Shown: positions 10,101 to 18,340, counted from the first letter of the stretch. The stretch: 64,000 nt of DNA from Pseudochelatococcus lubricantis (GCF_042432495.1 NZ_JBHLXC010000001.1:1-64000); one strand, 5' to 3'. The notes: generated by a model from the sequence alone, not told the origin. Program-made: numbers and translations.

Positions 10101-10274
10101 CGTCTCGGCGCTGGCGCCGGGAAGGCTCGCGGAAACCTGGATGGTCGGGAAATCGACCTGTGGCAGCGGCGCCACCGGTAGCTGGAAATAGGCGATCGCG
10201 CCGAGAAGGACCAGACCGATCGCGAGCAGGCAGGTGCCCACCCGGCGCCGGATGAACGGTTCCGAAATGGTCAT
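7140..10274 (-). CDS. RND multidrug efflux transporter, MdtC/MuxC-like
   Basis: A 1044-aa RND pump of the MdtB/MdtC type. The N-terminus FIRRRVGTCLL, the TM4 pair D402-D403 in VGFVVDDAIVVIEN and the TM10 IVKKNAIMMIDF motif with the relay lysine are all present, so the proton pathway looks intact. It overlaps the adaptor gene by ATGA and lies downstream of it. E. coli MdtBC needs two different permeases; only one is encoded here, so it probably works as a homotrimer. The outer-membrane factor of the same operon is broken. Confidence 0.9.
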   Translation of the reverse strand: MTISEPFIRRRVGTCLLAIGLVLLGAIAYFQLPVAPLPQVDFPTIQVSASLPGASAETMATAVATPLENSLSTLVSGVTQMTSVSSSGRTSITLQFDLARDINAASQDVQIAISAAAGALPKNLPNPPTFHKTNPADATLLTLALTSDTLPMTELDHYAEDVIAQQISQMTGVGQVDFHGPQRPSVRIRLDPDKVAARGLTLDDIRSVIGQQTVNAPKGSLSNADRTVVLDATDQLIDAPAYAGMVIAYRNGAPIRLSDLGTVVTAPEDTRQAAWLQGTRSVMIDIKKQSGFNVLTTIQAIKDRIPEFSASLPASVKLSVIGDRTQIIQASVDDVQFTMLITVALVVAVIFAFLRNLWATVIPSITIPLSMLGTFGVMYLLGYSLDNLSLMGLVIAVGFVVDDAIVVIENVIRHMEMGKSKLDAAIEGAREVGFTIVSMTISLIAVFIPILLMGGIVGRLFREFAVTVSVAILMSGVISLTVTPMMCAWLISHDHGAPRGRLYRWSEAFFQAVTRGYGRCLDVVLRHQFLTLMVTVATLALTVWLYAITPKGFLPQQDTGWIIGQARAATDISFNAMSQKMQSLGDIVQSDPDVDNVAYWINPSPSASIGAIQINLKPFSERHATAAEVMARIKKATANIEGLTLGMQVRQDIQVGGRSSAAQYQYTLQSGDTTELGKWAAVMAKAMTALPGIQDVTSDQQPGATSATLVIDRPTAARLGVSVQAIDDVLYSAFGQRQVATLFTQVSQYHVVLELDPRFQLNTDALNRLYVRSTTTQKLVPLSMVTSIKTGLLPVTVNHQGSLPAITVSFNLAPGVALSDAVAAIHDAELKAGMPVNIKGTFQGTAQAFQASMASQPWLILAAVVAVYIVLGVLYESAIHPLTIISTLPSAGVGALLALLLFGQELSIMGMIGIILLIGIVKKNAIMMIDFALDAERTQGLTPVESIRQACLLRFRPIMMTTLAALLGALPLALGHGPGAELRVPLGIAIVGGLIISQMLTLFTTPVVYLAFDRLVARADPAKATSAARAPAETGADASSVNWS

Positions 10275-11503
10275 TGCTTCGCCTCCAGTGCGAGATGCTG
10301 CGCGGAAATGTCGGATTGGGTGACGCTCACGCGCGTGCCCTGCGTCAGCCGGGATTGTCCGGACAGCACGATATTGTCCCCGGGCGATATGCCGGCCTTC
10401 AGCGCGGTGAAGTCGCCCACGGTTTCACCGGTCTGAACCTGCGTCACGGCGACCGTGCTGTCGGGCTTCACCACGAAGACGTAGGGGCCCTTCTGTCCGT
10501 TCTGGACGGCGATCGACGGTACCACGGTCGCGTTGGCGTCGGTCCGTACGATAACCCGCGCCGTCACCAGCGCTCCCGGCCAGAGTGCGTTGTTGAGGTT
10601 CTCGAACTCCGCCTGGAGCTTGATCGTGCCGGTCGCGGTGTCGACCCGGCTGTCGATCACGGTCAGCTTGCCGTCTGCGAGGTGGCGCGAGCCATCGCGC
10701 GAGTCAACGGAGACTTGCAGCGGAGCCTTGGCCTGTCCGGTCAGAAGGTCGGGCAGATCGTCCTGCGGCAGGGAGAATTGAACAGCGATCGGATGCAGCT
10801 GGGTGATGGTCACCAGACCGGCGGCATCATTCGCATGGATGATCGCACCTTCATTCGCCTGCTTCAGCCCGGCACGCCCCGCGATAGGCGCCGTCACCGT
10901 GGCGAAGGCGAGGTTGAGCTTTGCGGTATCGATCGCAGCCTGGTCCCCGGCGATCAGCGCCTCATTGATGGCAACCTGTGCCTTGGCGGTATCGGAGGCT
11001 TGCGACGAGCCGGCGCCGAGCGTACTCAGCCGGGTCGCCCGCCCTTCCTCCTTTCGGGAGTTGGCAAGCTGCGCCATGTCCTTCTGCAACGTGGCCTGTG
11101 CCTGGGCGAGCTGGGCCTGATACGGGCGGGGATCGACTTCGGCCAGCAGATCGCCGGCCTTGACGTCCTGGCCCTCCGTGAAGGCGATCTTCTGGATCTG
11201 ACCATCCACCCTGACCTTCACATCGACCTGATTGAGGGGGGTCACGGTTCCCAGACCGGACCGCGAGATCGGAAGATCGCGACTCGCCGCAAGGACGGCC
11301 GTGATGGGGATCGTCGCGGGCGTGGTCGCGGCTTTGGCCGGCAGCGGCTTGCCGGGTATCAGCCGATCCCGCATGGCGTAGCCGCCGCCCGCAATGGCCA
11401 GCAAAAGGATGCCGACGATCCAGCGCCCGCGTCGTCGCGGCTTGCGGCGTTCCGGCATGTCGGGGTTCTTGTTGCTGGGTGAGAGTTCCATATCCATCTC
11501 CAT
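10271..11503 (-). CDS. RND efflux periplasmic adaptor, MdtA-like
   Basis: A 410-aa HlyD-family adaptor with one N-terminal membrane anchor (about residues 27-45, after an RRKPRRRGRW basic stretch) and no lipobox. It has a barrel-sandwich domain (VDGQIQKIAFTEGQDV), a hairpin rich in Ala and Gln (PYQAQLAQAQATL), a second lipoyl half (LAFATVTAPIAGRAG) and beta-barrel domains. The ATG shares its A with the TGA of the upstream outer-membrane-factor remnant. A GTG one codon earlier and an ATG five codons in (with GGAG before it) are other possible starts. Confidence 0.88.
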   Translation of the reverse strand: MEMDMELSPSNKNPDMPERRKPRRRGRWIVGILLLAIAGGGYAMRDRLIPGKPLPAKAATTPATIPITAVLAASRDLPISRSGLGTVTPLNQVDVKVRVDGQIQKIAFTEGQDVKAGDLLAEVDPRPYQAQLAQAQATLQKDMAQLANSRKEEGRATRLSTLGAGSSQASDTAKAQVAINEALIAGDQAAIDTAKLNLAFATVTAPIAGRAGLKQANEGAIIHANDAAGLVTITQLHPIAVQFSLPQDDLPDLLTGQAKAPLQVSVDSRDGSRHLADGKLTVIDSRVDTATGTIKLQAEFENLNNALWPGALVTARVIVRTDANATVVPSIAVQNGQKGPYVFVVKPDSTVAVTQVQTGETVGDFTALKAGISPGDNIVLSGQSRLTQGTRVSVTQSDISAQHLALEAKQ

Positions 11504-11967
11504 CACATCGGTTCGGAGGCAGCACGCAGCGGCGGTGCCGGGTGGGACTGCCTGACCGCGACTCCGCGGTCTCGCGCGAATCCTCCGCCGAGGGCGCGAA
11601 AGAGGTTGACCGCGGCCTGAAGCTGCTGCAGGCGCACGAGCAGATAGGCTTCCTCTGCCTGAAACAGCGTGCGCTGCGTGTTGAGCACCGTGAGGTAGGT
11701 CGAAGTATCGTCCAGGCCTCTCTGTTCGAGCGCCTTCAGCTCACGGCTGTTGAAGGCCTGCCACCACGTCGTGCTGACGGAAGCGTCCTTCCGGTCGCCC
11801 GAGCTATAGGTGGCGGAAAGCGCGAGGCCGGGGCGCTGGTAGGGCGGCACGTGAGAGCAGGCGGTCAGCCCGGCGGACGGTATCGCGATGCCCACGGTTT
11901 TCCGTCGCGAGCGGCACAAGCGGTGGCGGCTCGATGGTTTCAAGCGGTGGATGGGGCTGTTGGGCAT
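11503..11967 (-). pseudogene. outer-membrane efflux factor (NodT/OprM type) with internal deletion
   Basis: The N-terminus resembles an outer-membrane factor lipoprotein: lipobox LTAC followed by PPYQRP and WWQAFNSRELKALEQRGL. The sequence then jumps to the C-terminal signature of the same family (TYLTVLNTQRTLFQAEEAYL, then LQAAVNLFRALGGGF). Family members are about 450-500 aa; only 154 aa remain, so roughly 300 residues covering the beta-barrel and most of the periplasmic tunnel are gone. The frame is kept and coupling to the adaptor gene survives. The product cannot form a channel, so I call it a pseudogene, although it may still be translated. The exact start is uncertain. Confidence 0.8.
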
Positions 11968-12128
11968 TCGGCTCGACCTGTCACGTCGCGCCTCTGTTGC
12001 GGCGCACAATCGACTATGAGGGTCGGCAGATGAGGCGGTTTTCGCACGAAGATGAAATCGCGTTTATGATGGGGCCGGGCTGGTCCGTCCCGTCGGCTAT
12101 CTCCTCCTCACCGGCGTTGGCGCTCCGC

Positions 12129-12815
12129 CTAGGATGCCGTATTCGATGCTCGCATGAGGTATCCGGCTCCGGGAATGGTATGGATCAGGGGCGAGGCAAA
12201 GCCGCCATCGATCTTGCGGCGGAGCCGGTGGATATGCATGTCGACGACATTGCTCTTCGGCTCGAAGTCATAGGGCCAGGCAGCCTCCAGGAGCATGGTG
12301 CGCGTGACCACCTGACCGGCATGACGCATCAGGTATTCGACCAGCAGGAACTCCCGATGCTGGAGATCGATCCGGCGCTCCCCGCGTCGTGCGCGGCGCT
12401 GCACCATATCGAGTTCGAAGTCGCCGAGCCGCAGAATGTGATCCCGCCGGTCTGGCCGTTTCCGGCGCAGCAGTGCTTCGAGCCGGGCGATGAGTTCGGC
12501 GGTGGCGTAGGGCTTGACCAGATAATCGTCGGCACCGGCGTTGAGGGCTGCGACCTTGTCGAGCGTGCCGCCGAGGGCGCTCAGCATCAGCACAGGGATG
12601 GGATTTCCAGCTGTGCGCAGCGCCGCCAGAATCTCTGTCCCGGCCAGCTCGGGCAGGAGTTGATCCAGGATGATGACGTCATAGATGCCCTCCGACGCCA
12701 TGGCGAGGCCGGTCGGTCCGTCGCCGACCCGGTCGGCGATATGTCCGGTCTCGACGAGCGCGCGCTCGATGTAGCCGGCGGTGCGATCGTCGTCCTCGAC
12801 GATCAGGATGCGCAT
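12129..12815 (-). CDS. orphan OmpR-family response regulator
   Basis: A 228-aa regulator with an N-terminal receiver (acidic pocket D8-D10, phospho-acceptor D51, conserved K101) and a C-terminal winged-helix DNA-binding domain (LLVEYLMRHAGQVVTRTML, then LRRKIDGG). No kinase gene follows it; the next genes downstream are the broken outer-membrane factor and pump operon on the same strand. It is a close relative of the divergent regulator next door, so it may be served by that regulator's kinase or may have lost its own in the same deletion. A likely target is the MdtABC-like operon, by position only. Confidence 0.88.
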   Translation of the reverse strand: MRILIVEDDDRTAGYIERALVETGHIADRVGDGPTGLAMASEGIYDVIILDQLLPELAGTEILAALRTAGNPIPVLMLSALGGTLDKVAALNAGADDYLVKPYATAELIARLEALLRRKRPDRRDHILRLGDFELDMVQRRARRGERRIDLQHREFLLVEYLMRHAGQVVTRTMLLEAAWPYDFEPKSNVVDMHIHRLRRKIDGGFASPLIHTIPGAGYLMRASNTAS

Positions 12816-12837
12816 CGCGATGCTCCAGAAGAGTCAG

Positions 12838-12853
12838 ATGAAATGGATTTCAT
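12838..12853. promoter_or_regulatory. inverted repeat in divergent regulator promoter
   Basis: Perfect arms ATGAAAT and ATTTCAT are separated by GG, 22 bp upstream of the orphan regulator start and within the 120-bp gap between two divergent OmpR-type genes. It is a candidate binding site for either regulator. Confidence 0.45.
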
Positions 12854-12935
12854 GATATGGCAAACCCGACGTTCGGAGCGAAATGAGATCATGCTACCAT
12901 CAAACATACCTAGGCTGGCTTAGTGAGGCGATGTG

Positions 12936-13619
12936 ATGACGACTATTCTCGTTATCGAGGACGACGTTCAGACGGCTCGGGAGATAGAGGCTGCGTTGGT
13001 CGACCACGGTTATGAGGCCCGTATGGCGTCGACCGGACGTGAAGGGCTCGTCAAGGCCGTCGGCGAGAGTTACGACGCGATCATTCTCGACCGCATGCTG
13101 CCGGGCGACCTCGACGGCCTGGGGATCCTCACAACCTTGCGGACGGCCGGGGTGAGCACGCCGGTTCTCATCCTGAGCGCCCTTTCCGCGGTCGACGAAC
13201 GGGTGCGCGGCCTCAAGGCGGGCGGCGACGATTATCTGACGAAGCCGTTCGACTTTCTGGAGCTGACCGCGCGGCTCGACGCCCTGATGCGCCGCAATGT
13301 CGGCCCGGCAGCTGAGACCACGCTGCGCGTCGGCGATCTGGAAATCGACCTGTTGACCCATAGCGTATGCCGGCGGGGCCAGACGATCGAGTTGCTGCCG
13401 CGCGAGTATCGTCTTCTCGAATATCTGATGCGTCATGCCGGTCAGGTGGTTACGCGGACGATGCTGTTCGAGGAGGTCTGGCACTATCGCTATGACGAGC
13501 CAACCAATGTCATTGATGTCCATATCGGGAAACTGCGCCGGAAAATCGATCTGGGGAGCCAGGCGTCGATGATCCAGACCGTCCGCGGCTCCGGCTATAT
13601 CCTCGATGCGAATCATTGA
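12936..13619 (+). CDS. OmpR-family response regulator of a two-component pair
   Basis: A 227-aa receiver plus winged-helix regulator. The phospho-acceptor is D52, with acidic residues in VIEDD and the conserved lysine in YLTKPF. The C-terminal half contains EYLMRHAGQVVTRTML and IDVHIGKLRRKI. I chose the ATG seven bases after GAGG; a GTG one codon earlier is possible. It overlaps the kinase gene by 14 bases, so the two are co-translated. It is divergent from a paralogous orphan regulator. Confidence 0.88.
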   Translation: MTTILVIEDDVQTAREIEAALVDHGYEARMASTGREGLVKAVGESYDAIILDRMLPGDLDGLGILTTLRTAGVSTPVLILSALSAVDERVRGLKAGGDDYLTKPFDFLELTARLDALMRRNVGPAAETTLRVGDLEIDLLTHSVCRRGQTIELLPREYRLLEYLMRHAGQVVTRTMLFEEVWHYRYDEPTNVIDVHIGKLRRKIDLGSQASMIQTVRGSGYILDANH

Positions 13620-14976
13620 ACTCTATCGCACGACCGGCTTCCGCCTGGCGTTGAGCTTTCTGGCGCTGTTCGGGCTGACGTCCGTTGTTCTCTATACATT
13701 CATCGACATCGAGGTGAAGGACTTCCTCACCGAAAAGGTGGATGACTGGGTCTTGCGAGAAGGACGCAGCCTGACCAAGCTCGATGTTCAGACCATCGCA
13801 GCGAGGCTGGACAACCGCAAGAATGGCGAGTTTGATGCCGAGCGGCCCATGACGCTGTTCAATGCCGCCCATGAACGGTTAGCCGGAAGCCCGATCCCCT
13901 TTCCCATGGGGTACGACGGGGCGACCACGCCATTCGAATTCGGCGCCGACAGCGGCATGCCCGGAGTACCGTTCCGCGGGCTGACCTGGACGCTTCCCGG
14001 CGGCGAGATCCTGCTCGTCGCGGAGAGCATTAGCGAAGTGAAGGAATTCAACGAGGTTCTGTTCGGCGCGATGTTGCTGGCGGGTGGCTGCACCGCGCTT
14101 TTCGGGCTTGCCGGTGCGGTCCTGATCGGCACGGGGGCCGTCCGTCATTTCGACGCCGTCACCCAGGCCACGCGCAAGATCGTCGCCGGCGATCTGTCCG
14201 GCCGTCTGCCGAGCCAGGGTGTCGGGGGCGATACCGGCCGTCTGATCGCCGTTGTCAACGAGATGCTCGACGAGATCGAGCGCCTGATGCGGGAGGTCAA
14301 AGGGGTATGCGACAACATCGCCCACGATCTCCGCACGCCACTGACCCGTCTGCTCGCCGGGCTGGATCGTGCCCGCCGCCGCGCAACCAATGTCGAAGAC
14401 TATGCGAACAGCGTCGATGAAGCGATCGTCGAGACGCAAGGCATATTGAAGACGTTCGCGGCGCTGTTACGCATCTCCGAAGTCGAGGACGGCGCGCGGC
14501 GCGCGGGATTCGTCCCGGTCGATCTCGCTGCGATCGTGGCGGATGCCATCGAGCTTTACGAACCGCTGGCGGAGGAAAAGGAGATCAACCTGACGTCCTC
14601 CATTCAGGAAAGCGATCCCCGCTCGCTTCCGGGCGATCCCAGCCTTCTGTTCGAGGCCGTGGCCAACCTTATCGACAATGCGCTGAAATTCTCGCCAAAA
14701 GGCGGGAATGTCGAGGTCCATCTGGAACGCAAGGGCGACCTGACCCGCTTGCGGGTGACCGACGACGGACCGGGCATTCCGGAAGCTGACAGGGCCAATG
14801 TCTTGCGGCGCTTCTATCGCGCGGAACCCAGCCGGCACGCGCCCGGCAATGGCCTTGGTCTCAGCCTCGTCGCCGCCATCGCCCGGCTGCACGGCATAAA
14901 GCTGGACATCGCAGGGGGAACTGGCACCACCGTCACGCTTGAACATAACGCGGCGTCTGCGCCTTCCCTCGGCTGA
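13606..14976 (+). CDS. sensor histidine kinase
   Basis: A 456-aa inner-membrane kinase. TM1 is at about residues 12-33, followed by a periplasmic sensor of about 115 residues and TM2 at about 153-175. A HAMP linker (TRKIVAGDLSGRLPS) follows. The dimerisation and phospho-acceptor box is DNIAHDLRTPLTRL with H240, and the ATPase domain has an N-box (NLIDNALKFS), G1 (DDGPGIP) and G2 (GNGLGLSLV). It belongs to the EnvZ/QseC-like class that pairs with OmpR regulators such as the gene just upstream. Confidence 0.88.
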   Translation: MRIIELYRTTGFRLALSFLALFGLTSVVLYTFIDIEVKDFLTEKVDDWVLREGRSLTKLDVQTIAARLDNRKNGEFDAERPMTLFNAAHERLAGSPIPFPMGYDGATTPFEFGADSGMPGVPFRGLTWTLPGGEILLVAESISEVKEFNEVLFGAMLLAGGCTALFGLAGAVLIGTGAVRHFDAVTQATRKIVAGDLSGRLPSQGVGGDTGRLIAVVNEMLDEIERLMREVKGVCDNIAHDLRTPLTRLLAGLDRARRRATNVEDYANSVDEAIVETQGILKTFAALLRISEVEDGARRAGFVPVDLAAIVADAIELYEPLAEEKEINLTSSIQESDPRSLPGDPSLLFEAVANLIDNALKFSPKGGNVEVHLERKGDLTRLRVTDDGPGIPEADRANVLRRFYRAEPSRHAPGNGLGLSLVAAIARLHGIKLDIAGGTGTTVTLEHNAASAPSLG

Positions 14977-15442
14977 GAAGGGGGCGCGGCAGTATCCGAT
15001 GCCGGGCCCCGCGCCCTACGATGGGGGAACGGGATACCCGGGCAAACGTCAGCGGCATGCCCAATCGGGTCAAGACGTTCCCTGTCAGTCAGCGGGTGCG
15101 TTGCCAGCTTGGCGCAATCGAGCGTTTCCTCAACAAAATCGAACGCTTCAGAGTCGTCGCGACCCGGCAGGGCAAGCGAGACGGTAATTTTCTCGCTTCC
15201 TTACAACCCGCTTCAATCCGCATCCGATTGCGAAACCATGTGTCGGTCGCCTCATCCAACGGCGAGAAAAAACGCAGGGGCAGATCACCGGTTTGAGCGT
15301 CTGGCGGAGGGCGTCGGGTCTCCGCGCGGCTGCTCAACGAGCCTTGTCCGACCAACGTCGCATTGCCTCCCTTCTTTTCGGGCGTTTGATGTAGGTGGTT
15401 GCTTTCGTAACTTATGCGCTGTCGGGATAGGGAGAAGACGGG
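14977..15442. other. 466-bp intergenic region holding an IS remnant
   Basis: Apart from the transposase remnant annotated separately at 15069-15250, I see no intact gene or RNA here. The stretch separates the kinase gene from the secreted-protein/kinase/regulator module and looks like an old insertion scar. Confidence 0.5.
15069..15250 (+). pseudogene. IS5-type transposase C-terminal remnant
   Basis: The plus-strand frame reads LGAIERFLNKIERFRVVATR and, further on, NFLASLQPASIRIRLR. This is the conserved C-terminal signature of IS5-type (IS427-like) transposases (family pattern ERFFNKIK.FRRVATRYDK...FLA...ASIRIWLR). The catalytic part upstream is missing and the frame opens into non-matching sequence on both sides, so this is a decayed fragment of about 60 codons. 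Terminal inverted repeats were not found by eye. Confidence 0.7.
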
Positions 15443-15982
15443 ATGCCGGGTTGCGCGGATGATGTTTCAGGCAGTCTGCGTTCCGGATTCGGGCGTGGGT
15501 ACGATTCAGCGGCGGTCCGGCTTGCGGGCGGCGGAGGATTTCTGTTCGCCCTGGCGCGATTGTTCCCGCCATGGGTCCGGTGGATAGCGGCGGCTTCGGC
15601 TGTGCCACTTGTGATCGCCCGGCCCGCTCTTGCCGAGGGTGGCGATCCGTCGCTCGCCAGATGCGCTGCCATTCCGGCTGATAGCGACCGGCTGGCATGC
15701 TATGACGCCCTTGCACGCGATCGGGCGGGTCCGATTTTCTCGGGCTTCGGTAATGGCGCCACAGGCATTTTCAGTACCTCCGGTCCAGCGACTCTTGTCT
15801 ACGAAAGCGAGGACGTCATCCTCGTTCTTTATCTTGAGGACGACACCGGCCGGCTTGTTCAGAACCTCCATCTCGGCGGCAGGGGCGAAGGGCGTTATCC
15901 GCTGCCCGGGCCGGGGCGATATCGTGTGCAGGTCGATGCCTCGGGCGGCTGGCGCATCCGGGTGGTGGAGTCCCGGCCGTGA
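15443..15982 (+). CDS. small secreted protein coupled to a histidine kinase gene
   Basis: A 179-aa product. It has a hydrophobic export segment (VRWIAAASAVPLVIARPALA) near residue 43-62 and then a mature part beginning EGGDPSLARC. The mature part carries C-x12-C in CAAIPADSDRLACYDALA, the CYD-type motif seen at the start of several periplasmic proteins such as VasI/TagO-like ones. The long leader suggests the true start may be a TTG at 15560, which would give a normal signal peptide. Its stop overlaps the kinase start as GTGA, so it may act as a periplasmic partner of the sensor. Function is unknown. Confidence 0.6.
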   Translation: MPGCADDVSGSLRSGFGRGYDSAAVRLAGGGGFLFALARLFPPWVRWIAAASAVPLVIARPALAEGGDPSLARCAAIPADSDRLACYDALARDRAGPIFSGFGNGATGIFSTSGPATLVYESEDVILVLYLEDDTGRLVQNLHLGGRGEGRYPLPGPGRYRVQVDASGGWRIRVVESRP

Positions 15983-17547
15983 CACTCGCCGTCCGCCTTG
16001 CCCTCGCTGTCGCGATTCCGCTCGCCGCGCTCGCCGCCCTGACGTGCCTCGGGGCCTGGCAACTCCGCACGGAGGAATGGACGCACAGCCGCGTGGAGAA
16101 GGCGGGGCGGCAGATCGCCGTGCTGGAGCGGGTGCTGGCGGACGTCGACCGGATGGCGCTGGATACGCTGCTCGCCGCGGATCCGGCAGCAGCACGCGCG
16201 GCGCTGGCGGAGGCCGAACTCGACGCGATGCAGGATCTGGGCGTGCTCGACCGGCTGACGGAGGAGGAGATCGCTTTCGTCGGCGACGAGGAGCGTGACA
16301 GGGAAGTGGAGGAGCGCGAGCGCCCGGCCGCGTTGCGCGCCGGTATCCGCCGCATGACGGCGCTGCTTGGCGGTGCCGTGGAGGCTCGCTTTTCCTCAGA
16401 TGCCGCTGTCGCGGCGGGCACGGGTGCAAGTGAACTGGACCAGGCGCGGCAGGATTTTCGCGCGCTGGTCAAGGAAGCGCTGACCGACGAGGCCGACGAA
16501 ATCGAAACCGCCCGCTCCGGCCGAGCTGCGCTCCGCAACAGGCTTGTTTGGCTCGTTTTCGCGCTCGTCGGCATTGCGGCCGTGGCCGCGTTGGCGCTGG
16601 GGATGTCGGTCGCCCGGCGGGCGGGGCGGAGTTTCCGCAGCCAGCGCGAAGCCGTGTCCCGGATTGGGGACGGGCATTTCGATACGCGGATTTCTCCCGT
16701 GCCGTGGGACGAGGCCGGCACAGTCTCGCAGGCGGTGAACGGCATGGCGGAGGCGCTCGAACGCGCATCAGTCCGACAAGGCGAGGAGCAGCGCCGGCTT
16801 GCCGGGACGCTGGAACGCCGGAGTGTCGAACTCGAACTGTCCAACGCCCGGTTGCGTGAAGTCGATGCCAACCGGCGGCGCTTTCTGGCCGACATCGGCC
16901 ACGCCCTGAAGACGCCCCTCGCGGTTGCACGCGGCACGCTGGAGAACGCCCGCACGGGTTGGGAACGGCAGGGCAGGGGTACGGCACCGTTCGATACCGC
17001 GATCGATGCCATCGATGAGGTGGCCGGGCGGGTTTCCGAACTGCTCACGCTCGCGCGCGCCGAGGACGGACGCCTCGTCCGGGCGGTGGAGCCGGTGGAG
17101 CTTTACGATTTTCTCGACAGCCGGCTGGCGTCGCTGCGCGCCTTGCCGGGAAGCGGGCGGCTGCGTTTCCGCTATGCAGGCGATGAGCCCGTGATGATCC
17201 GGGCCGATCGGCGGGAATTGCAGCGGGCCTGCGATGCGTTGCTTGAGAACGCGCTCGACCACGCCGGACCGGAGTCGCCAGTCGAGGTCACGCTGGAGGC
17301 CGACGAGCTGGAAGCCCGCGTCGCGATCCGCGATAGCGGCCCGGGCATTCCCGAGCCGCTCCTCGCGCACGTCTTCGAGCGGGAGGTGAGCGGGAGGGGA
17401 GGCACCGGCATCGGCCTTTCCATGGCGCGCGGGCTGGTGCAGGGGCTCGGCGGCACGCTGACGATCGGCGCCGGGTGCACGGGCGGGACGGAGGTGCTGA
17501 TCCGCCTGCCCCGGATCAGCGAGGAGACGGAGGAAGGCACGGCATGA
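15979..17547 (+). CDS. sensor histidine kinase next to a quinoprotein dehydrogenase
   Basis: A 522-aa inner-membrane kinase starting at GTG. TM1 lies at about residues 5-27 and TM2 at about 189-212. The periplasmic domain of about 160 residues is strongly acidic and helical-looking (LTEEEIAFVGDEERDREVEE). HAMP is followed by a coiled segment and the phospho-acceptor box FLADIGHALKTPL with H308. The ATPase has LLENALDHA, DSGPGIP and GGTGIGLSMARG. It overlaps the upstream secreted-protein gene (GTGA) and the downstream regulator (ATGA), forming a three-gene signalling operon. Confidence 0.87.
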   Translation: MTLAVRLALAVAIPLAALAALTCLGAWQLRTEEWTHSRVEKAGRQIAVLERVLADVDRMALDTLLAADPAAARAALAEAELDAMQDLGVLDRLTEEEIAFVGDEERDREVEERERPAALRAGIRRMTALLGGAVEARFSSDAAVAAGTGASELDQARQDFRALVKEALTDEADEIETARSGRAALRNRLVWLVFALVGIAAVAALALGMSVARRAGRSFRSQREAVSRIGDGHFDTRISPVPWDEAGTVSQAVNGMAEALERASVRQGEEQRRLAGTLERRSVELELSNARLREVDANRRRFLADIGHALKTPLAVARGTLENARTGWERQGRGTAPFDTAIDAIDEVAGRVSELLTLARAEDGRLVRAVEPVELYDFLDSRLASLRALPGSGRLRFRYAGDEPVMIRADRRELQRACDALLENALDHAGPESPVEVTLEADELEARVAIRDSGPGIPEPLLAHVFEREVSGRGGTGIGLSMARGLVQGLGGTLTIGAGCTGGTEVLIRLPRISEETEEGTA

Positions 17548-18227
17548 CCATTCTGGTGATCGAGGATGATTTCCGTATTGCGCAGGTGGTGGAGGACGCC
17601 TTCGTGGCCGGCGGCTGGCAGGTGGAGCGATGCGGGACCGGTGAGGAAGGTCTCGACCGGGCGGCGGCAGGCCGGTTCGACGCCATCGTGCTCGATGTGC
17701 TCCTGCCCGTCTATTCGGGCTTCGAGGTCTGCCAACGGTTGCGCGAGCAGGGTGTGACGACGCCGATACTGATGCTGACCTGCCGCGACCGGGACGAGGA
17801 TATCGTGCGCGGCCTGCGCCTCGGCGCCGACGATTACGTGACCAAGCCATTCTCGACCACCCAGCTGACAGCGCGCGTGGACGCGCTGGTGCGGCGGGCC
17901 ACGGGCTTTCCCCGTGGCCGGCAGCTTCGGGCAGGATCGCTGGTCCTCGATCAGAAAAGTCGGCGGGTCTCCGTCGGGGAGCATGTCATTCCGCTCACGG
18001 CGAGGGAGTTCGGGCTGCTCGAATTCTTCATGCAACATGCTGGCCGGGCAATTACGCGCGAGACCCTGCTGGAGCGCGTCTGGGGCGACGACGATTGTCA
18101 TACCCCCAATGTCGTGGACGTTTACGTCTCCTATCTGCGCCGGAAGCTCGCCCACAGCGGCGCCGGCTTGCAATTGCGGACGGTGAGGGGCTACGGTTAC
18201 ATTCTCGACGAGCCGGTCGGGCATTGA
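17544..18227 (+). CDS. OmpR-family response regulator, probable activator of exaA
   Basis: A 227-aa receiver plus winged-helix protein. The phospho-acceptor is D51, the acidic pair is in IEDDF, and K101 is in YVTKPF. The C-terminal helices include FGLLEFFMQHAGRAITRETL and VSYLRRKLAH. The ATG in the ATGA overlap with the kinase stop is the natural start. The next gene, an alcohol dehydrogenase, has four 11-bp-spaced repeats upstream, the geometry recognised by head-to-tail OmpR/PhoB dimers. It is therefore the obvious candidate activator. Confidence 0.87.
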   Translation: MTILVIEDDFRIAQVVEDAFVAGGWQVERCGTGEEGLDRAAAGRFDAIVLDVLLPVYSGFEVCQRLREQGVTTPILMLTCRDRDEDIVRGLRLGADDYVTKPFSTTQLTARVDALVRRATGFPRGRQLRAGSLVLDQKSRRVSVGEHVIPLTAREFGLLEFFMQHAGRAITRETLLERVWGDDDCHTPNVVDVYVSYLRRKLAHSGAGLQLRTVRGYGYILDEPVGH

Positions 18228-18249
18228 ACCTGCGGGTTACGCCGCGGGG

Positions 18250-18268
18250 CGCGACATGAAACGTCGCG
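18250..18268 (+). terminator. possible terminator after the signalling operon
   Basis: Six-base perfect arms CGCGAC and GTCGCG with a 7-base loop lie 22 bp after the regulator stop. No T-run follows, so its strength is uncertain. Confidence 0.35.
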
Positions 18269-18302
18269 GAGCGATCGGCATACGACCAAGGTCCCCCCTC
18301 GT

Positions 18303-18340
18303 CTTAGGAGATTCTCAGGCGGGCCTCAGTCCGCTCTCAG
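18303..18340 (+). promoter_or_regulatory. four direct repeats with 11-bp period upstream of exaA
   Basis: CTTAG at 18303 and CTCAG at 18314, 18325 and 18336 fall at exact 11-base steps, on one face of the helix. This is the layout of OmpR/PhoB-class binding sites overlapping a -35 region. A weak -10 candidate, TAGCCT, starts at 18351. The regulator gene lies just upstream. Confidence 0.65.
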
